Origin: Bacillota bacterium
GTDB lineage: Bacteria > Bacillota > Clostridia > Lachnospirales > Lachnospiraceae
Reading direction: 5' to 3'
Assembly: GCA_023386315.1 (NCBI GenBank)
Contig: JAEWJZ010000018.1
Location: 343,747 to 407,746 of the forward strand
DNA length: 64,000 nucleotides
Positions within the stretch are counted from its first letter, which is position 1. Each line of letters begins with the position of its first letter. Below are positions 16,289 through 24,678 of the stretch, piece by piece. The notes beneath the pieces are model-generated. The model had not been told where the DNA came from, ran no database searches, and saw only the letters and a list, made by a program, of their open reading frames with translations. Position numbers and translations under genes: made by a program.

Positions 16289-18073
16289 TTAAATAAGCTT
16301 TTTCATCTCTTCCAAAAGGCCTGAAAATACCAAAAGGGCGTCCTTAACCGGCTCTGCTGTGGACATGTCAACACCGCACAGCTTTAAAAGTTCAACAGGA
16401 GGCATGGAACTTCCTCCGCTTAAAAATTCATAATATCCCTTAACCGCTTTTTCATCCCCCGTTAAAATCCTGGTGCTGATGGCGACAGCTGCCGAAAATC
16501 CGGTGGCATACTGGTAAACGTAAAACGGTGTATAAAAATGGGGAATCCTGGACCATTCGTAATCAATTTCAGGATCCACCACCATCTCCGGGCCAAAGTA
16601 ATCAGCATTCAGCTGATGATACAGTGCACACAGTCTTTCAGATGTTAAAACCTCTCCCTCTGCTGCAAGACGGTGGGTCTTGTCTTCAAATTCCGCAAAC
16701 ATCGCCTGACGGTACAGGGTGCCGCGGAAACTATCCATAAAGTGATTAAGAAGGTAAGCCCGTTCCTTCTTATCCTCTGTAATCTCAAGAAGATGTCTGA
16801 TTAAAAGAGCCTCATTGCAGGTACTGGCGACTTCAGCAACAAAAATCTTATATCCTGCATCCACGTAGGTCTGGTTCTTGTCAGAAAACCAGCTGTGAAG
16901 CGCATGCCCCATCTCATGAGCCAGAGTAAATACACTGTCAAGAGTCCCGTTAAAATTCAAAAGAACATAAGGATGAACTCCGTAAACTCCCCAGGAATAG
17001 GCACCGCTGCGCTTTCCTTCATTTTCATACACGTCGATCCAGCGGTTCTCAAACCCCTCTTTCAAAAGAGACAGATACTGGTCTCCCAAAGGCTTTAACC
17101 CATCAAGAACCATGGTTTTGGCCTCTTCAAAGGATATTTTCCGTTCTTCCCTGGAAACCATGGGCACATAAAGATCATACATATGAAGTGTCTCCGCCCC
17201 CAGCGCTTTCTTTCTCAATGATACATACTCATGAAGATATGGAAGTCCGTCATGAACTGCCTGGATAAGATTATCATAAACCTCTTCTGAAACTTCGTTC
17301 TCTGCCAGCGAATGTGCTCTGGCTGAGGTGTAATTCCTTGCTTTTGCATAAAATGCAGCCTGCTTTACATTGGAAGAAAATGTGGCAGCCAGAGTGTTGC
17401 CAAACTGCTTATAAACCCCGTAAAGACCATAAAATGCGGATTTGCGGACTTCCCTGTCCTGTTTTTCCATAAGAGCAACGTAATTGCCGTGGGTAATTTT
17501 CACAGGATTTCCATGCTCATCTTTGATCTCGGGGAATTTGACATCTGCATTATTAAACATATTAAAAATTTCTGATGATCCTGAAGTTGCTTCCATGGAG
17601 TTGGCAAGCAACGCTTCCATAGATGCCGGCAGCGTATGTTCCTTCTTTTTTAATATGATTTCAAAGGTCCGGTCATAGCGTTTCAGTTCCGGGACCTTTT
17701 CCCTGTATTCCTTTAAAAGATCTTCCTGTATGGTTATAATCTCCGGAATAATATAGGCCGACAAACCTGCAGCCTGATAGGACAATGCCCTCGCTTTCGA
17801 TGACAGTCCCTGATATCTGGCGTTTCCGGTGTCTTCGTCGGATTTCTGCCTGCCATACACGAATAATGTCTCGATCTTTAATGATATCTCCTCATCAAAT
17901 TTGAGACAGGAAAAAAGCATCTCGCCGGATTCGGCCAGATGTCCTTCAAATTTTTTATAACCTGAAAGCGAGCGTTCTGTTTCGCGGAATAAATCCTCCC
18001 AGGCCTCCTCAGACGGCAGTATGTCCGCCAGATTCCAGGTATCGCAAACCGGTATTTCTTCTCTCTTTTTCAA
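16289..18073 (-). CDS. pepF: Oligoendopeptidase F (M3 family)
   Basis: PepF is a cytoplasmic zinc metallopeptidase that cuts oligopeptides. The 594-residue product has the N-terminal PepF helical domain and the zinc site AHEMGHALHSWF (HExxH) near residue 380, followed about 25 residues later by the third-ligand region AEVASTCNEAL. Length is normal. The longest frame begins at 18118, but GGAGGG sits six bases before a TTG at 18073, giving MKKREEIPVCDTWNL, which matches the family N-terminus. I therefore use TTG as the start. Confidence 0.93.
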   Translation of the reverse strand: MKKREEIPVCDTWNLADILPSEEAWEDLFRETERSLSGYKKFEGHLAESGEMLFSCLKFDEEISLKIETLFVYGRQKSDEDTGNARYQGLSSKARALSYQAAGLSAYIIPEIITIQEDLLKEYREKVPELKRYDRTFEIILKKKEHTLPASMEALLANSMEATSGSSEIFNMFNNADVKFPEIKDEHGNPVKITHGNYVALMEKQDREVRKSAFYGLYGVYKQFGNTLAATFSSNVKQAAFYAKARNYTSARAHSLAENEVSEEVYDNLIQAVHDGLPYLHEYVSLRKKALGAETLHMYDLYVPMVSREERKISFEEAKTMVLDGLKPLGDQYLSLLKEGFENRWIDVYENEGKRSGAYSWGVYGVHPYVLLNFNGTLDSVFTLAHEMGHALHSWFSDKNQTYVDAGYKIFVAEVASTCNEALLIRHLLEITEDKKERAYLLNHFMDSFRGTLYRQAMFAEFEDKTHRLAAEGEVLTSERLCALYHQLNADYFGPEMVVDPEIDYEWSRIPHFYTPFYVYQYATGFSAAVAISTRILTGDEKAVKGYYEFLSGGSSMPPVELLKLCGVDMSTAEPVKDALLVFSGLLEEMKKLI

Positions 18074-18156
18074 TGTGATCCCTCCAACTGCTTTACATGT
18101 GTTTATTCTATCACCCATATTTCAAAGAAACAATCAGCAATATGGAAAATATTTGA

Positions 18157-18186
18157 TTGAATTTTACTGTTTTATTGTATTATACT
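18157..18186 (+). promoter_or_regulatory. Promoter of the GNAT gene at 18214
   Basis: TTGAAT (18157-18162), an 18-base spacer and TATACT (18181-18186) precede the ribosome binding site. It lies in the divergent gap with pepF. Confidence 0.65.
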
Positions 18187-18213
18187 ATACGAAAACAAAT
18201 CAGGAGTAAAGCC

Positions 18214-18978
18214 ATGAATCTAATCCGAACAGCCATCCCAGATGCCCGCCAGTCAAAAGACCTCTTTCTATTACAGGAAGCCTGCAATCAATATGATCAT
18301 ATTTCTCTCACTTTACCCTTAGAAGAGGACTGTATCTGCTGTTTATTATATGAAAATGAACGCCTCTTATCCGCTCTGATAACTTTTTTTACTGATTCTG
18401 ACACCATGGAATGCTATGGCTGCACCCTTCCCGGCGAAAGGCAGAAGGGACATTTTACCTCACTCTTAAAAGATCTGGTAAATGATTATCCGGACTGTGA
18501 TTTCATTTTTCCTGTTTATGAGAACTGTCAGGATGGGTTAAAGGCCTTACAGGCTATGGAAGCTTCTTTCTGCTGTAAAGAACATTTTATGGAACTTTCC
18601 ATATCAGGGTCAGAGAAATCCAATTTCCTGAATGAAAATAAAGATGGGAGCGGCTTAACCATTTCCTCCTTAAGAAACTCCGGCGGTTTCATCTGCTATG
18701 AGTTTTTAAAGGATAACGCCGTAGTAGGGAAGTGCAGTCTTGACATCCAGAAAAACAGTGCCTATTTGTTCGGATTTGAAATTTCCAACCCCCTGCGCGG
18801 GCAGGGCCTTGGAACAGCCTGCCTTGATTTATTCTTAAAGACATATGTTTCCCTTGCCGGTGATCAAAGAAAGGATATCATCTATTTACAGGTTTCCGAT
18901 GAGAATCCTGCTGCTGTATCCCTGTATAAAAAAGCCGGTTTTCACATCCGGGAGAGCCTGTCCTACTATTTGTACTGA
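18214..18978 (+). CDS. GNAT-family N-acetyltransferase
   Basis: The 254-residue protein ends in a clear GNAT fold. It has LFGFEISNPLRGQGLGTACLDLFL (the acetyl-CoA pyrophosphate loop, R/QxxGxG/A) near residues 193-213 and VSDENPAAVSLYKKAGF near residue 235. The N-terminal 150 residues look like a second, degenerate GNAT-like half (ECYGCTLPGERQKGHFTSLLKDLV), so it may be a tandem-fold member. Acceptor unknown. The start is ATG 18214 with GGAG upstream; the frame extends back to 18157. It converges with another GNAT gene, leaving three bases between the stops. Confidence 0.85.
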   Translation: MNLIRTAIPDARQSKDLFLLQEACNQYDHISLTLPLEEDCICCLLYENERLLSALITFFTDSDTMECYGCTLPGERQKGHFTSLLKDLVNDYPDCDFIFPVYENCQDGLKALQAMEASFCCKEHFMELSISGSEKSNFLNENKDGSGLTISSLRNSGGFICYEFLKDNAVVGKCSLDIQKNSAYLFGFEISNPLRGQGLGTACLDLFLKTYVSLAGDQRKDIIYLQVSDENPAAVSLYKKAGFHIRESLSYYLY

Positions 18979-18981
18979 TTT

Positions 18982-19617
18982 CTAGCGCATCTCTCTTATC
19001 ATACAGTACTGTTTTAAATGAAAATGCTTTTCCACCACACCGAAAAGCCGGAAACCAAAATGCTCGTAAAAGCTTACATTGCTGTGTTTATGGGTTTCCA
19101 GTGATATCATCAGATGATTTCTGTCTGCAAATTCTATGGCTTCTTTCAGCAGGCAGGCAGAAATTCCATGATGCTGCATACTGGGTCTTACTGCCAGATA
19201 GATAATATGAAGCCGTTCTTCCTGATGAAGCTGGTCGGTCCATCTGGAATTCAAATAATCCCTGCCATGAAAAAAATTCCAGAACGTCTTTAAGGTTTTG
19301 TCTTCCCGTATTAAATAACCATCTGTTTTCAAGGTCGCTGCTGCTTCTGCCAGATAATAGTGAACCGGATCATAGACCTCAGATTCATCATCCACAACCA
19401 TAATTCCGTTAATATCCTCACTGTCTGCATATATTTCACAGGTCTCAAAAAATTCTTCCATATCACATTCAAATAATTCCGGGAGAAGTCGTTTTCTTGT
19501 ATCCATATCCGGGATCAGATTGCAATAAAGCGGATCTTCCTTAAAACACTCCGTCAGCAGCTGCTTCAACTTCTCAATATCCTTTTTTTCTACCCGGTAC
19601 AATCGGTCACTTTCCAT
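18982..19617 (-). CDS. GNAT-family N-acetyltransferase
   Basis: This 211-residue single-domain protein has the acetyl-CoA motif LAVRPSMQHHGISACLLKEAI near residues 140-160, where the usual Q/RxxGxG/A is replaced by QHHGISA, and SNVSFYEHFGF near residue 182. Acceptor unknown. It is convergent with the preceding GNAT gene. The stops are so close that transcription must run into the opposing gene unless terminators lie inside coding sequence. Confidence 0.83.
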   Translation of the reverse strand: MESDRLYRVEKKDIEKLKQLLTECFKEDPLYCNLIPDMDTRKRLLPELFECDMEEFFETCEIYADSEDINGIMVVDDESEVYDPVHYYLAEAAATLKTDGYLIREDKTLKTFWNFFHGRDYLNSRWTDQLHQEERLHIIYLAVRPSMQHHGISACLLKEAIEFADRNHLMISLETHKHSNVSFYEHFGFRLFGVVEKHFHLKQYCMIREMR

Positions 19618-19713
19618 AATCCTGCCTCTTTTTTATCTTTTTCACGGTGATTGTAGCACAATAATCCATAAGCTTCAATGGATTTTCGCAGATATGGCCG
19701 TTTACTTCCTTGC

Positions 19714-19742
19714 TTGTATTTATCTTACCATTATTATATAAT
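19714..19742 (+). promoter_or_regulatory. Sigma-A promoter of the PocR-domain gene
   Basis: TTGTAT (19714-19719), a 17-base spacer and a perfect TATAAT (19737-19742) lie about 50 bases upstream of the start. Confidence 0.8.
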
Positions 19743-19790
19743 AAGAAAGATAAAACGGTACCGCAAATACAAGAGAGGGGCATGCATCAT

Positions 19791-20570
19791 ATGATCGAAA
19801 TCAGAAAGTTCGTTGATTTGAACGCATTACAGTCGATTCAGGACCAGTTTTCAGAAGCGACAGGGTTAGCAGCAATCGCGGTGGATTCAGAGGGTAATTA
19901 TATCACAAAAGGCAGCAATTTCACTGATTTTTGCATGAAATACACACGAAACAGTGAAGAAGGGTTAAAACGATGTGAAACATGTGACAAAGAAGGAAGA
20001 GGAACCTATTTCTGCCATGCGGGGCTTATGGATTTTTCCTCTGACATTGTGATTAAAGGAGAAAAGGTTGGGGCAATTATCGGCGGACAGGTTTTACCTG
20101 CACAGCCGGATGAAGAAAAGTTCCGTTCTATTGCCAGAGAACTGGGGATCAATGAAGAGGAATATATCAATGCATTAAGAAAAGTGCCCGTACGCCCGGA
20201 AACTACGATCAAGGCAGCAGCACAGATGCTTGGCAGTATTGTCAATCAACTGGTTAATTTAGAATACATACAGGCAATCTCAGGAAAAAGAGACAGCGTA
20301 CTGGATTCTGAGATTGACAGCATCAAAAACTCCTTAAATGAAGTAACAGCCAAAACCCATGACTTACAAAAGGTGGCCTCCATGGAGAATATCCTGTCTA
20401 TTAACGCCTCCATCGAAGCAGCCAGAGCAGGTGACGCAGGGGTTGGATTCTCTGTCGTGGCAAGAGAATTCGGGGAAATCTCCAAAAGTTCAGGGGAAGT
20501 TTATGAACGCATCCATGAGCTGGTGGCGGATATCCAGAAATCAGTCAGGAATTTAACTGAGATCGTCTGA
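19791..20570 (+). CDS. Soluble PocR-domain protein with a minimal chemoreceptor tip
   Basis: The 259-residue protein has an N-terminal PocR-type sensor (about residues 3-165) with the Cys-rich stretch CETCDKEGRGTYFCHAG near residues 62-78, known in PocR/DhaR-like sensors. After a short helix comes only the hairpin tip of an MCP signalling domain: NILSINASIEAARAGDAGVGFSVVA near residues 200-225. There are no membrane segments and no long coiled-coil adaptation region. It may act as a cytoplasmic receptor fused into arrays through the tip. Ligand unknown. The start is ATG 19791, ten bases after GAGAGGGG; an earlier ATG at 19782 is too close to that site. It has its own promoter and a terminator. 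Confidence 0.82.
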   Translation: MIEIRKFVDLNALQSIQDQFSEATGLAAIAVDSEGNYITKGSNFTDFCMKYTRNSEEGLKRCETCDKEGRGTYFCHAGLMDFSSDIVIKGEKVGAIIGGQVLPAQPDEEKFRSIARELGINEEEYINALRKVPVRPETTIKAAAQMLGSIVNQLVNLEYIQAISGKRDSVLDSEIDSIKNSLNEVTAKTHDLQKVASMENILSINASIEAARAGDAGVGFSVVAREFGEISKSSGEVYERIHELVADIQKSVRNLTEIV

Positions 20571-20594
20571 AAATGTCTGATTTTCCATGATAAA

Positions 20595-20632
20595 AGGGCC
20601 TGCTCCGATATCCGGTGCAAGCCCTCATTTTT
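20595..20632 (+). terminator. Terminator between the PocR-MCP gene and yebC (bidirectional)
   Basis: AGGGC (20595-20599) pairs with GCCCT (20621-20625), extended by inner TGC/GCA and CCG/CGG. Seven T follow on the plus strand, and CCCTTTTATC follows on the minus strand, so it may serve both converging genes. Confidence 0.8.
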
Positions 20633-21361
20633 TTATTCATCCCAGTTATGATAAGTCGCCTGTACATCGTCTTCCGCATCTAACAGATCCAGAATCCGGT
20701 TCATCTTCTTTAAGGAATCTTCATCAGTCAGTTCCACCCAGGTCTGGGGTATCATCGTGACTTCAGCCTGAATCATGGGAATCTTAGCCGCTTCCAATGC
20801 TTCACGTACTCCGCTGAACTCCTCAGGTGCCGTGAGAACTTCGTAGCTGTCCTCTTCCTCTGAAAAATCTTCCGCACCTGCATCCAGAGCAATCATCATA
20901 AGTTCATCTGCATCCATATCGCAGTCTTCTTTATCTATAATAATCTGGCCCTTCTTATCAAACATAAAGGATACACAGCCTGGAGTACCTACATTTCCGC
21001 CGCCTTTTGTAAATGCGTTTTTTACGTTGGCAGCAGTCCGGTTTTTATTGTCTGTCAGAGTATCTACGATGATCGCCACTCCATTTGGGCCGTATCCTTC
21101 GTATGTAATTGTCTCATAATTAACAGAACCGGCATCTCCGGCCGCTTTTTTAATGCCTCGGTCAATGGTGTCATTGGGCATGTTGTTGGCTTTCGCTTTT
21201 GCTATTACATCACGGAGCCTACTGTTGTTTGCAGGGTCTGGTCCGCCTTCTTTTACTGCAACTGCAAGTTCTCTTCCGATAACAGTAAAAATTTTACCTT
21301 TCGCAGAATCGTTTCTTTCTTTTTTGTGCTTAATATTTGCGAACTTTGAATGTCCTGACAT
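20633..21361 (-). CDS. yebC: YebC/PmpR-family regulatory protein
   Basis: The 242-residue protein starts [18 protein letters not shown], followed by KGKIF, the family hallmark. It also has the [29 protein letters not shown] and [11 protein letters not shown] blocks. YebC proteins have been described as DNA-binding regulators and more recently as ribosome-associated factors acting at proline-rich stalls; which applies here is not shown by the sequence. The start is ATG 21361, after GGAG; the frame extends four codons further. Confidence 0.95.
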   Translation of the reverse strand: MSGHSKFANIKHKKERNDSAKGKIFTVIGRELAVAVKEGGPDPANNSRLRDVIAKAKANNMPNDTIDRGIKKAAGDAGSVNYETITYEGYGPNGVAIIVDTLTDNKNRTAANVKNAFTKGGGNVGTPGCVSFMFDKKGQIIIDKEDCDMDADELMMIALDAGAEDFSEEEDSYEVLTAPEEFSGVREALEAAKIPMIQAEVTMIPQTWVELTDEDSLKKMNRILDLLDAEDDVQATYHNWDE

Positions 21362-21454
21362 CGTTTCCAACACTCCTTTTCTTTCTCTATTTCGTTCTCA
21401 TTCATTTAAAAAATAACATCTTTTCTATTCTATCACTATTTATTTCATCTTGCA

Positions 21455-21517
21455 AGAAAAAACAATACACAGCCGCCAATCCCTCCTGTCTTATAACGGA
21501 AAGTTTTGGCAGCTGTG
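21455..21517 (-). terminator. Terminator after the CNNM/CBS gene
   Basis: CACAGCCGCCAA (21468-21479) pairs with TTGGCAGCTGTG (21506-21517) with one mismatch. On the minus strand TTGTTTTTTCTTGC follows. The 26-base loop contains AGGAGG. Confidence 0.82.
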
Positions 21518-21522
21518 CTCGC

Positions 21523-22929
21523 TTATGATTCTTTTTCAGAGTCTTTGATTTCGGATTCCATCTTTCTGACACCTTTTTCTTCCTCAGAAGGGACATGGGG
21601 ATCTTCCTTCCATACCCGTACAGTCTGGATCATCTTATTTTCCACCTGAAGGATCTTAAAGCGGTAACCCATGATGGAAACTTCCGATTCCTCCCCTTCC
21701 TGGGGAATCCGGTCCAGTCTGGAAATCAGCAGACCATTTATTGTATCATAGGAGTCATAATCCTCCTCATCAAGTTCAATATTTAACGCCCGTTCCACAT
21801 CTTCCAGCGTAGTCATGCCATTCATAACGTAAGAACCGTCATCTGACGGCACAATAAATTCCTCATCCATATCATACTCGTCAAGAATATTTCCTACGAT
21901 CTCTTCCAGAATATCTTCCATTGTAACAATACCTGAAGTCTGACCATATTCATCAACCACAATTACCATGTGGATCTTTCTGGACTGCATCTCTTTAAAC
22001 AGCGTATCAAGATTTCTTGTCTCAGGGATGAAATGAGCCTCTCTTAAAAGCCCTTCGATCTCCCAGAGCTGCCGGCTGCCATTGTCTTCTATCTCAGCTG
22101 CAATCAGCGCATCTTTCATGTGAAGAATTCCAATGATGTCATCCACATCTTTTTTATAGACCGGATACCTGGAATTATACCCTTCCGTCAGGATAAATTT
22201 CACCGCTTCTTTCAGAGTAATCTCACCATCTAAGGAGACCAGATTCTTTCTGTGGGTCATGATATCTGCTGCTTCCTTGTCGTTGAGTTCAAAGATGTTG
22301 GTGATCATCTCCGCTTCCCTGGCTTCTAAAACACCCTGCTCATGCCCTTCATTTACCATGGACATAATATCTTCTTCGGTTACGTTCTCACTGTCTGATG
22401 CCATATCAATGCCCATAATTTTAAGAACTATGAATGCAATTAAATTGGCAACCCACGCAAAGGGAATCAGCGGGATCATAATAAAGGTCACTGCAGGAAG
22501 CATCCGGTATCCCCACTTCTCAGGGTTCTCAGCTGCGCAGCGCTTTGGGATAATAATTCCGAAGCTGATAAGCAGAATAATTAATAAGGCGCCCACAAGG
22601 AAAAGACTGAAAAGGGATATCCACCGGTTGGGACCGTCGCTCCCCTTTCGTAATATCGCCTCCAGCGAAATTCCAAACTGCCCTAATACAAACGCTCCCG
22701 TCACCATTCCAATTAAGTTGGTTGTTATCTGAATGGTGTTTACAAATCTGGTCGGTCTGTTAACAATGTGCAGCAGCTTTGCCGCCTTCTCGCTTCCTTC
22801 TTCCATCTGATGCTCCAGCTCTGTCGTATTCACATTCTGAATTGCTGCACCAAATCCATAAAAAATTGCATCCAATACGATAAAAGCAATAAAAATAATC
22901 ACGCGTATAAGCGGATTGCCATCGTCCAT
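21523..22929 (-). CDS. CNNM/CorC-type membrane protein with paired CBS domains
   Basis: This 468-residue hemolysin-like family protein has an N-terminal CNNM membrane domain (helices near residues 7-28, 65-90, 105-128, 140-172). A CBS pair (about 205-330, including MTHRKNLVSLDG and DEYGQTSGIVTMEDILEEIVGNI) and a C-terminal CorC/HlyC domain follow. Homologues are implicated in Mg2+ or Co2+ transport or homeostasis; the hemolysin name is historical. The extreme C-terminus (about 30 residues) is a highly charged Glu/Lys tail. A strong promoter precedes it and a terminator follows it. Confidence 0.92.
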   Translation of the reverse strand: MDDGNPLIRVIIFIAFIVLDAIFYGFGAAIQNVNTTELEHQMEEGSEKAAKLLHIVNRPTRFVNTIQITTNLIGMVTGAFVLGQFGISLEAILRKGSDGPNRWISLFSLFLVGALLIILLISFGIIIPKRCAAENPEKWGYRMLPAVTFIMIPLIPFAWVANLIAFIVLKIMGIDMASDSENVTEEDIMSMVNEGHEQGVLEAREAEMITNIFELNDKEAADIMTHRKNLVSLDGEITLKEAVKFILTEGYNSRYPVYKKDVDDIIGILHMKDALIAAEIEDNGSRQLWEIEGLLREAHFIPETRNLDTLFKEMQSRKIHMVIVVDEYGQTSGIVTMEDILEEIVGNILDEYDMDEEFIVPSDDGSYVMNGMTTLEDVERALNIELDEEDYDSYDTINGLLISRLDRIPQEGEESEVSIMGYRFKILQVENKMIQTVRVWKEDPHVPSEEEKGVRKMESEIKDSEKES

Positions 22930-22988
22930 TTGAAAAATCTACTCCTTTTGTTCATTTTCTTTCGTATTTTTTCTCACAACTATTTAAG

Positions 22989-23017
22989 AATATACCATTT
23001 TATCAGCATTCCGTCAA
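22989..23017 (-). promoter_or_regulatory. Sigma-A promoter of the CNNM/CBS gene
   Basis: On the minus strand TTGACG (23012-23017), 17 bases, TATATT (22989-22994). It begins just after the endoA stop. Confidence 0.75.
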
Positions 23018-23024
23018 TGGTGAA

Positions 23025-23372
23025 CTATGTATTCAGTTCTAAGCTGACTCTTAATGCACAGTCCACTTCCTGCTGCAGTTTCTCATCAATATGACAGATC
23101 TTCTCTTTCAGCCTCTGCTTGTCAATGGTCCGCAGCTGTTCCAAAAGGATGACAGAATCTTTGATCATATCGCACTTTTTTGTATCCAGTTCCACATGGG
23201 TAGGCAGCTTTGCCTTATTCATTCTTGAGGTAATAGCTGCACAGATCACAGTGGGACTGTGCTTATTACCGATGTCGTTCTGTATAATAAGAACCGGGCG
23301 GATCCCGCCCTGTTCAGAGCCTACTACCGGTCTTAGATCGGCATAATAAATGTCTCCACGTCTGATTATCAC
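23025..23372 (-). CDS. ndoA: MazF/EndoA-type mRNA interferase
   Basis: The 115-residue product closely resembles Bacillus NdoA/EndoA. Family blocks are [30 protein letters not shown] (catalytic Arg), CAAITSRM (catalytic Thr), LPTHVELD and [15 protein letters not shown]. It cleaves mRNA at specific short sites when not held by its antitoxin. I start at GTG 23372 because this aligns with the family start and GGAG lies about ten bases upstream. The frame stays open for 27 more codons to an ATG at 23453, so an N-terminally extended form is possible. alr ends 115 bases upstream, and no antitoxin gene fits in that gap, unlike the B. subtilis alr-ndoAI-ndoA order. Confidence 0.92.
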   Translation of the reverse strand: MIIRRGDIYYADLRPVVGSEQGGIRPVLIIQNDIGNKHSPTVICAAITSRMNKAKLPTHVELDTKKCDMIKDSVILLEQLRTIDKQRLKEKICHIDEKLQQEVDCALRVSLELNT

Positions 23373-23487
23373 ATTCTCACACTCCGTCAATTTATTTAAG
23401 TCTATTATTGACCTACTTTGACTCGTGTATTCACTTAAGTTTTTCCGCCGCATACCTTATCATATGATACGGACATGGAGTTGGTTA

Positions 23488-24675
23488 TCACGCCTTTAAA
23501 AAGGAGCTGAAACAATCGTTAAAATAATCTTTGGTTCCCACCACTTCTCCGTGTTCTATATAAACCCTGGGAACCCGTTTGGTGATATCACAGAGAATTT
23601 CGTAATGAAATCCGCCGCACCGCCCGGCCAGTTCTTCAACCGTAATCTGTTCCTCACCCTGTCTGCCAACCAGAACCACTTCATCCTCTTCCTCTGCTCC
23701 CTCAATTGACGTCACATCAACCATAAACTGATCCATACAAACCCGGCCAAGAATTTTAGCCCGCTGTCCTCTGATTAAGACCTCTCCTTTTCCGGATAGA
23801 TTTCTGGGATATCCATCTCCATAACCCACCGGGACTGTAGCGACCGTCATCTCCTTTTCGGCAGTGAACGTTCCTCCATAACTGACAGAAGTCCCCGGTC
23901 CGATTTTTTTTATGTAGGAAATAGTGCTTCTTAATTCCATGGCAGGTTTCAGCTTTACAGGTTCTTTTTTTACTTCCCCGGAAGGATAGAGACCATAGAT
24001 GGAAATCCCTGCCCGTACCATATGAAAATTAGCCTCCTGCAAATCCAGAATCCCTGCGCTGTTGGAACAGTGAAGAACCGGAATTTTAATTCCCCTTCCG
24101 TTAAGCATTTCAACAAATTCCCGGAATTTTTCAATCTGGGTACCAGTTGCTTTCTTATCCTTCTCATCAGCTTTGGCAAAATGAGTGAAGAGCCCTTCTG
24201 CATAAATACCCGGCAGTCTGCAGATTTTTGCTGCCTCATCTGCCGCCTCTTCCGTCACCGGATACCCGATCCGGCTCATGCCTGTATCAAGAGCCAGATG
24301 TACCACCGCCTTCTTTCCTGCTTTTTCTGCCAGTTCTGAAAGGCGCATGGCTTTATTCAGCTGAAATACGGCGGAACTGATATCATAATCCACCAGAAGC
24401 TTAAATCCATCGTAAGGAACCACTCCAAGAACCAGAATCGGTTTTGTGATTCCATGATTTCTTAATATGACACCTTCTTCAACTGTAGCTACTGCATATC
24501 CCCACACATAAGGATCAATTGCCAGCGCCACCGGAACAGAACCATGACCATATCCATCGGATTTTACTACTCCGATCATCTGTGTATCCGGCTTTAAATT
24601 TAATTTCATTGCTTCCATATTGTGCCGGATTGCATCTAAATCTACTGTTTCATATACCCTTCCATATGTTTTCAT
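23488..24675 (-). CDS. alr: Alanine racemase
   Basis: Alr interconverts L- and D-alanine with PLP for peptidoglycan. The 395-residue protein has the PLP lysine K38 in VVKSDGYGHG, SRIGYPV, the RAGISIYGLYPS loop, and the catalytic Tyr region SVSYGGTFTAEKE with VPVGYGDGYPR. The usual Ala after the Lys is Ser (KSD rather than KAD), a mild variation. It lies four bases after the NAD(P)HX repair gene on the same strand and is followed by endoA, a linkage common in Firmicutes. Confidence 0.96.
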   Translation of the reverse strand: MKTYGRVYETVDLDAIRHNMEAMKLNLKPDTQMIGVVKSDGYGHGSVPVALAIDPYVWGYAVATVEEGVILRNHGITKPILVLGVVPYDGFKLLVDYDISSAVFQLNKAMRLSELAEKAGKKAVVHLALDTGMSRIGYPVTEEAADEAAKICRLPGIYAEGLFTHFAKADEKDKKATGTQIEKFREFVEMLNGRGIKIPVLHCSNSAGILDLQEANFHMVRAGISIYGLYPSGEVKKEPVKLKPAMELRSTISYIKKIGPGTSVSYGGTFTAEKEMTVATVPVGYGDGYPRNLSGKGEVLIRGQRAKILGRVCMDQFMVDVTSIEGAEEEDEVVLVGRQGEEQITVEELAGRCGGFHYEILCDITKRVPRVYIEHGEVVGTKDYFNDCFSSFLKA

Positions 24676-24678
24676 GAT

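Noticed and set aside
22259..22732. 157-codon plus-strand frame inside the CNNM gene
   Set aside because: Antisense shadow of a well-supported gene, with low-complexity hydrophobic sequence and no ribosome binding site.
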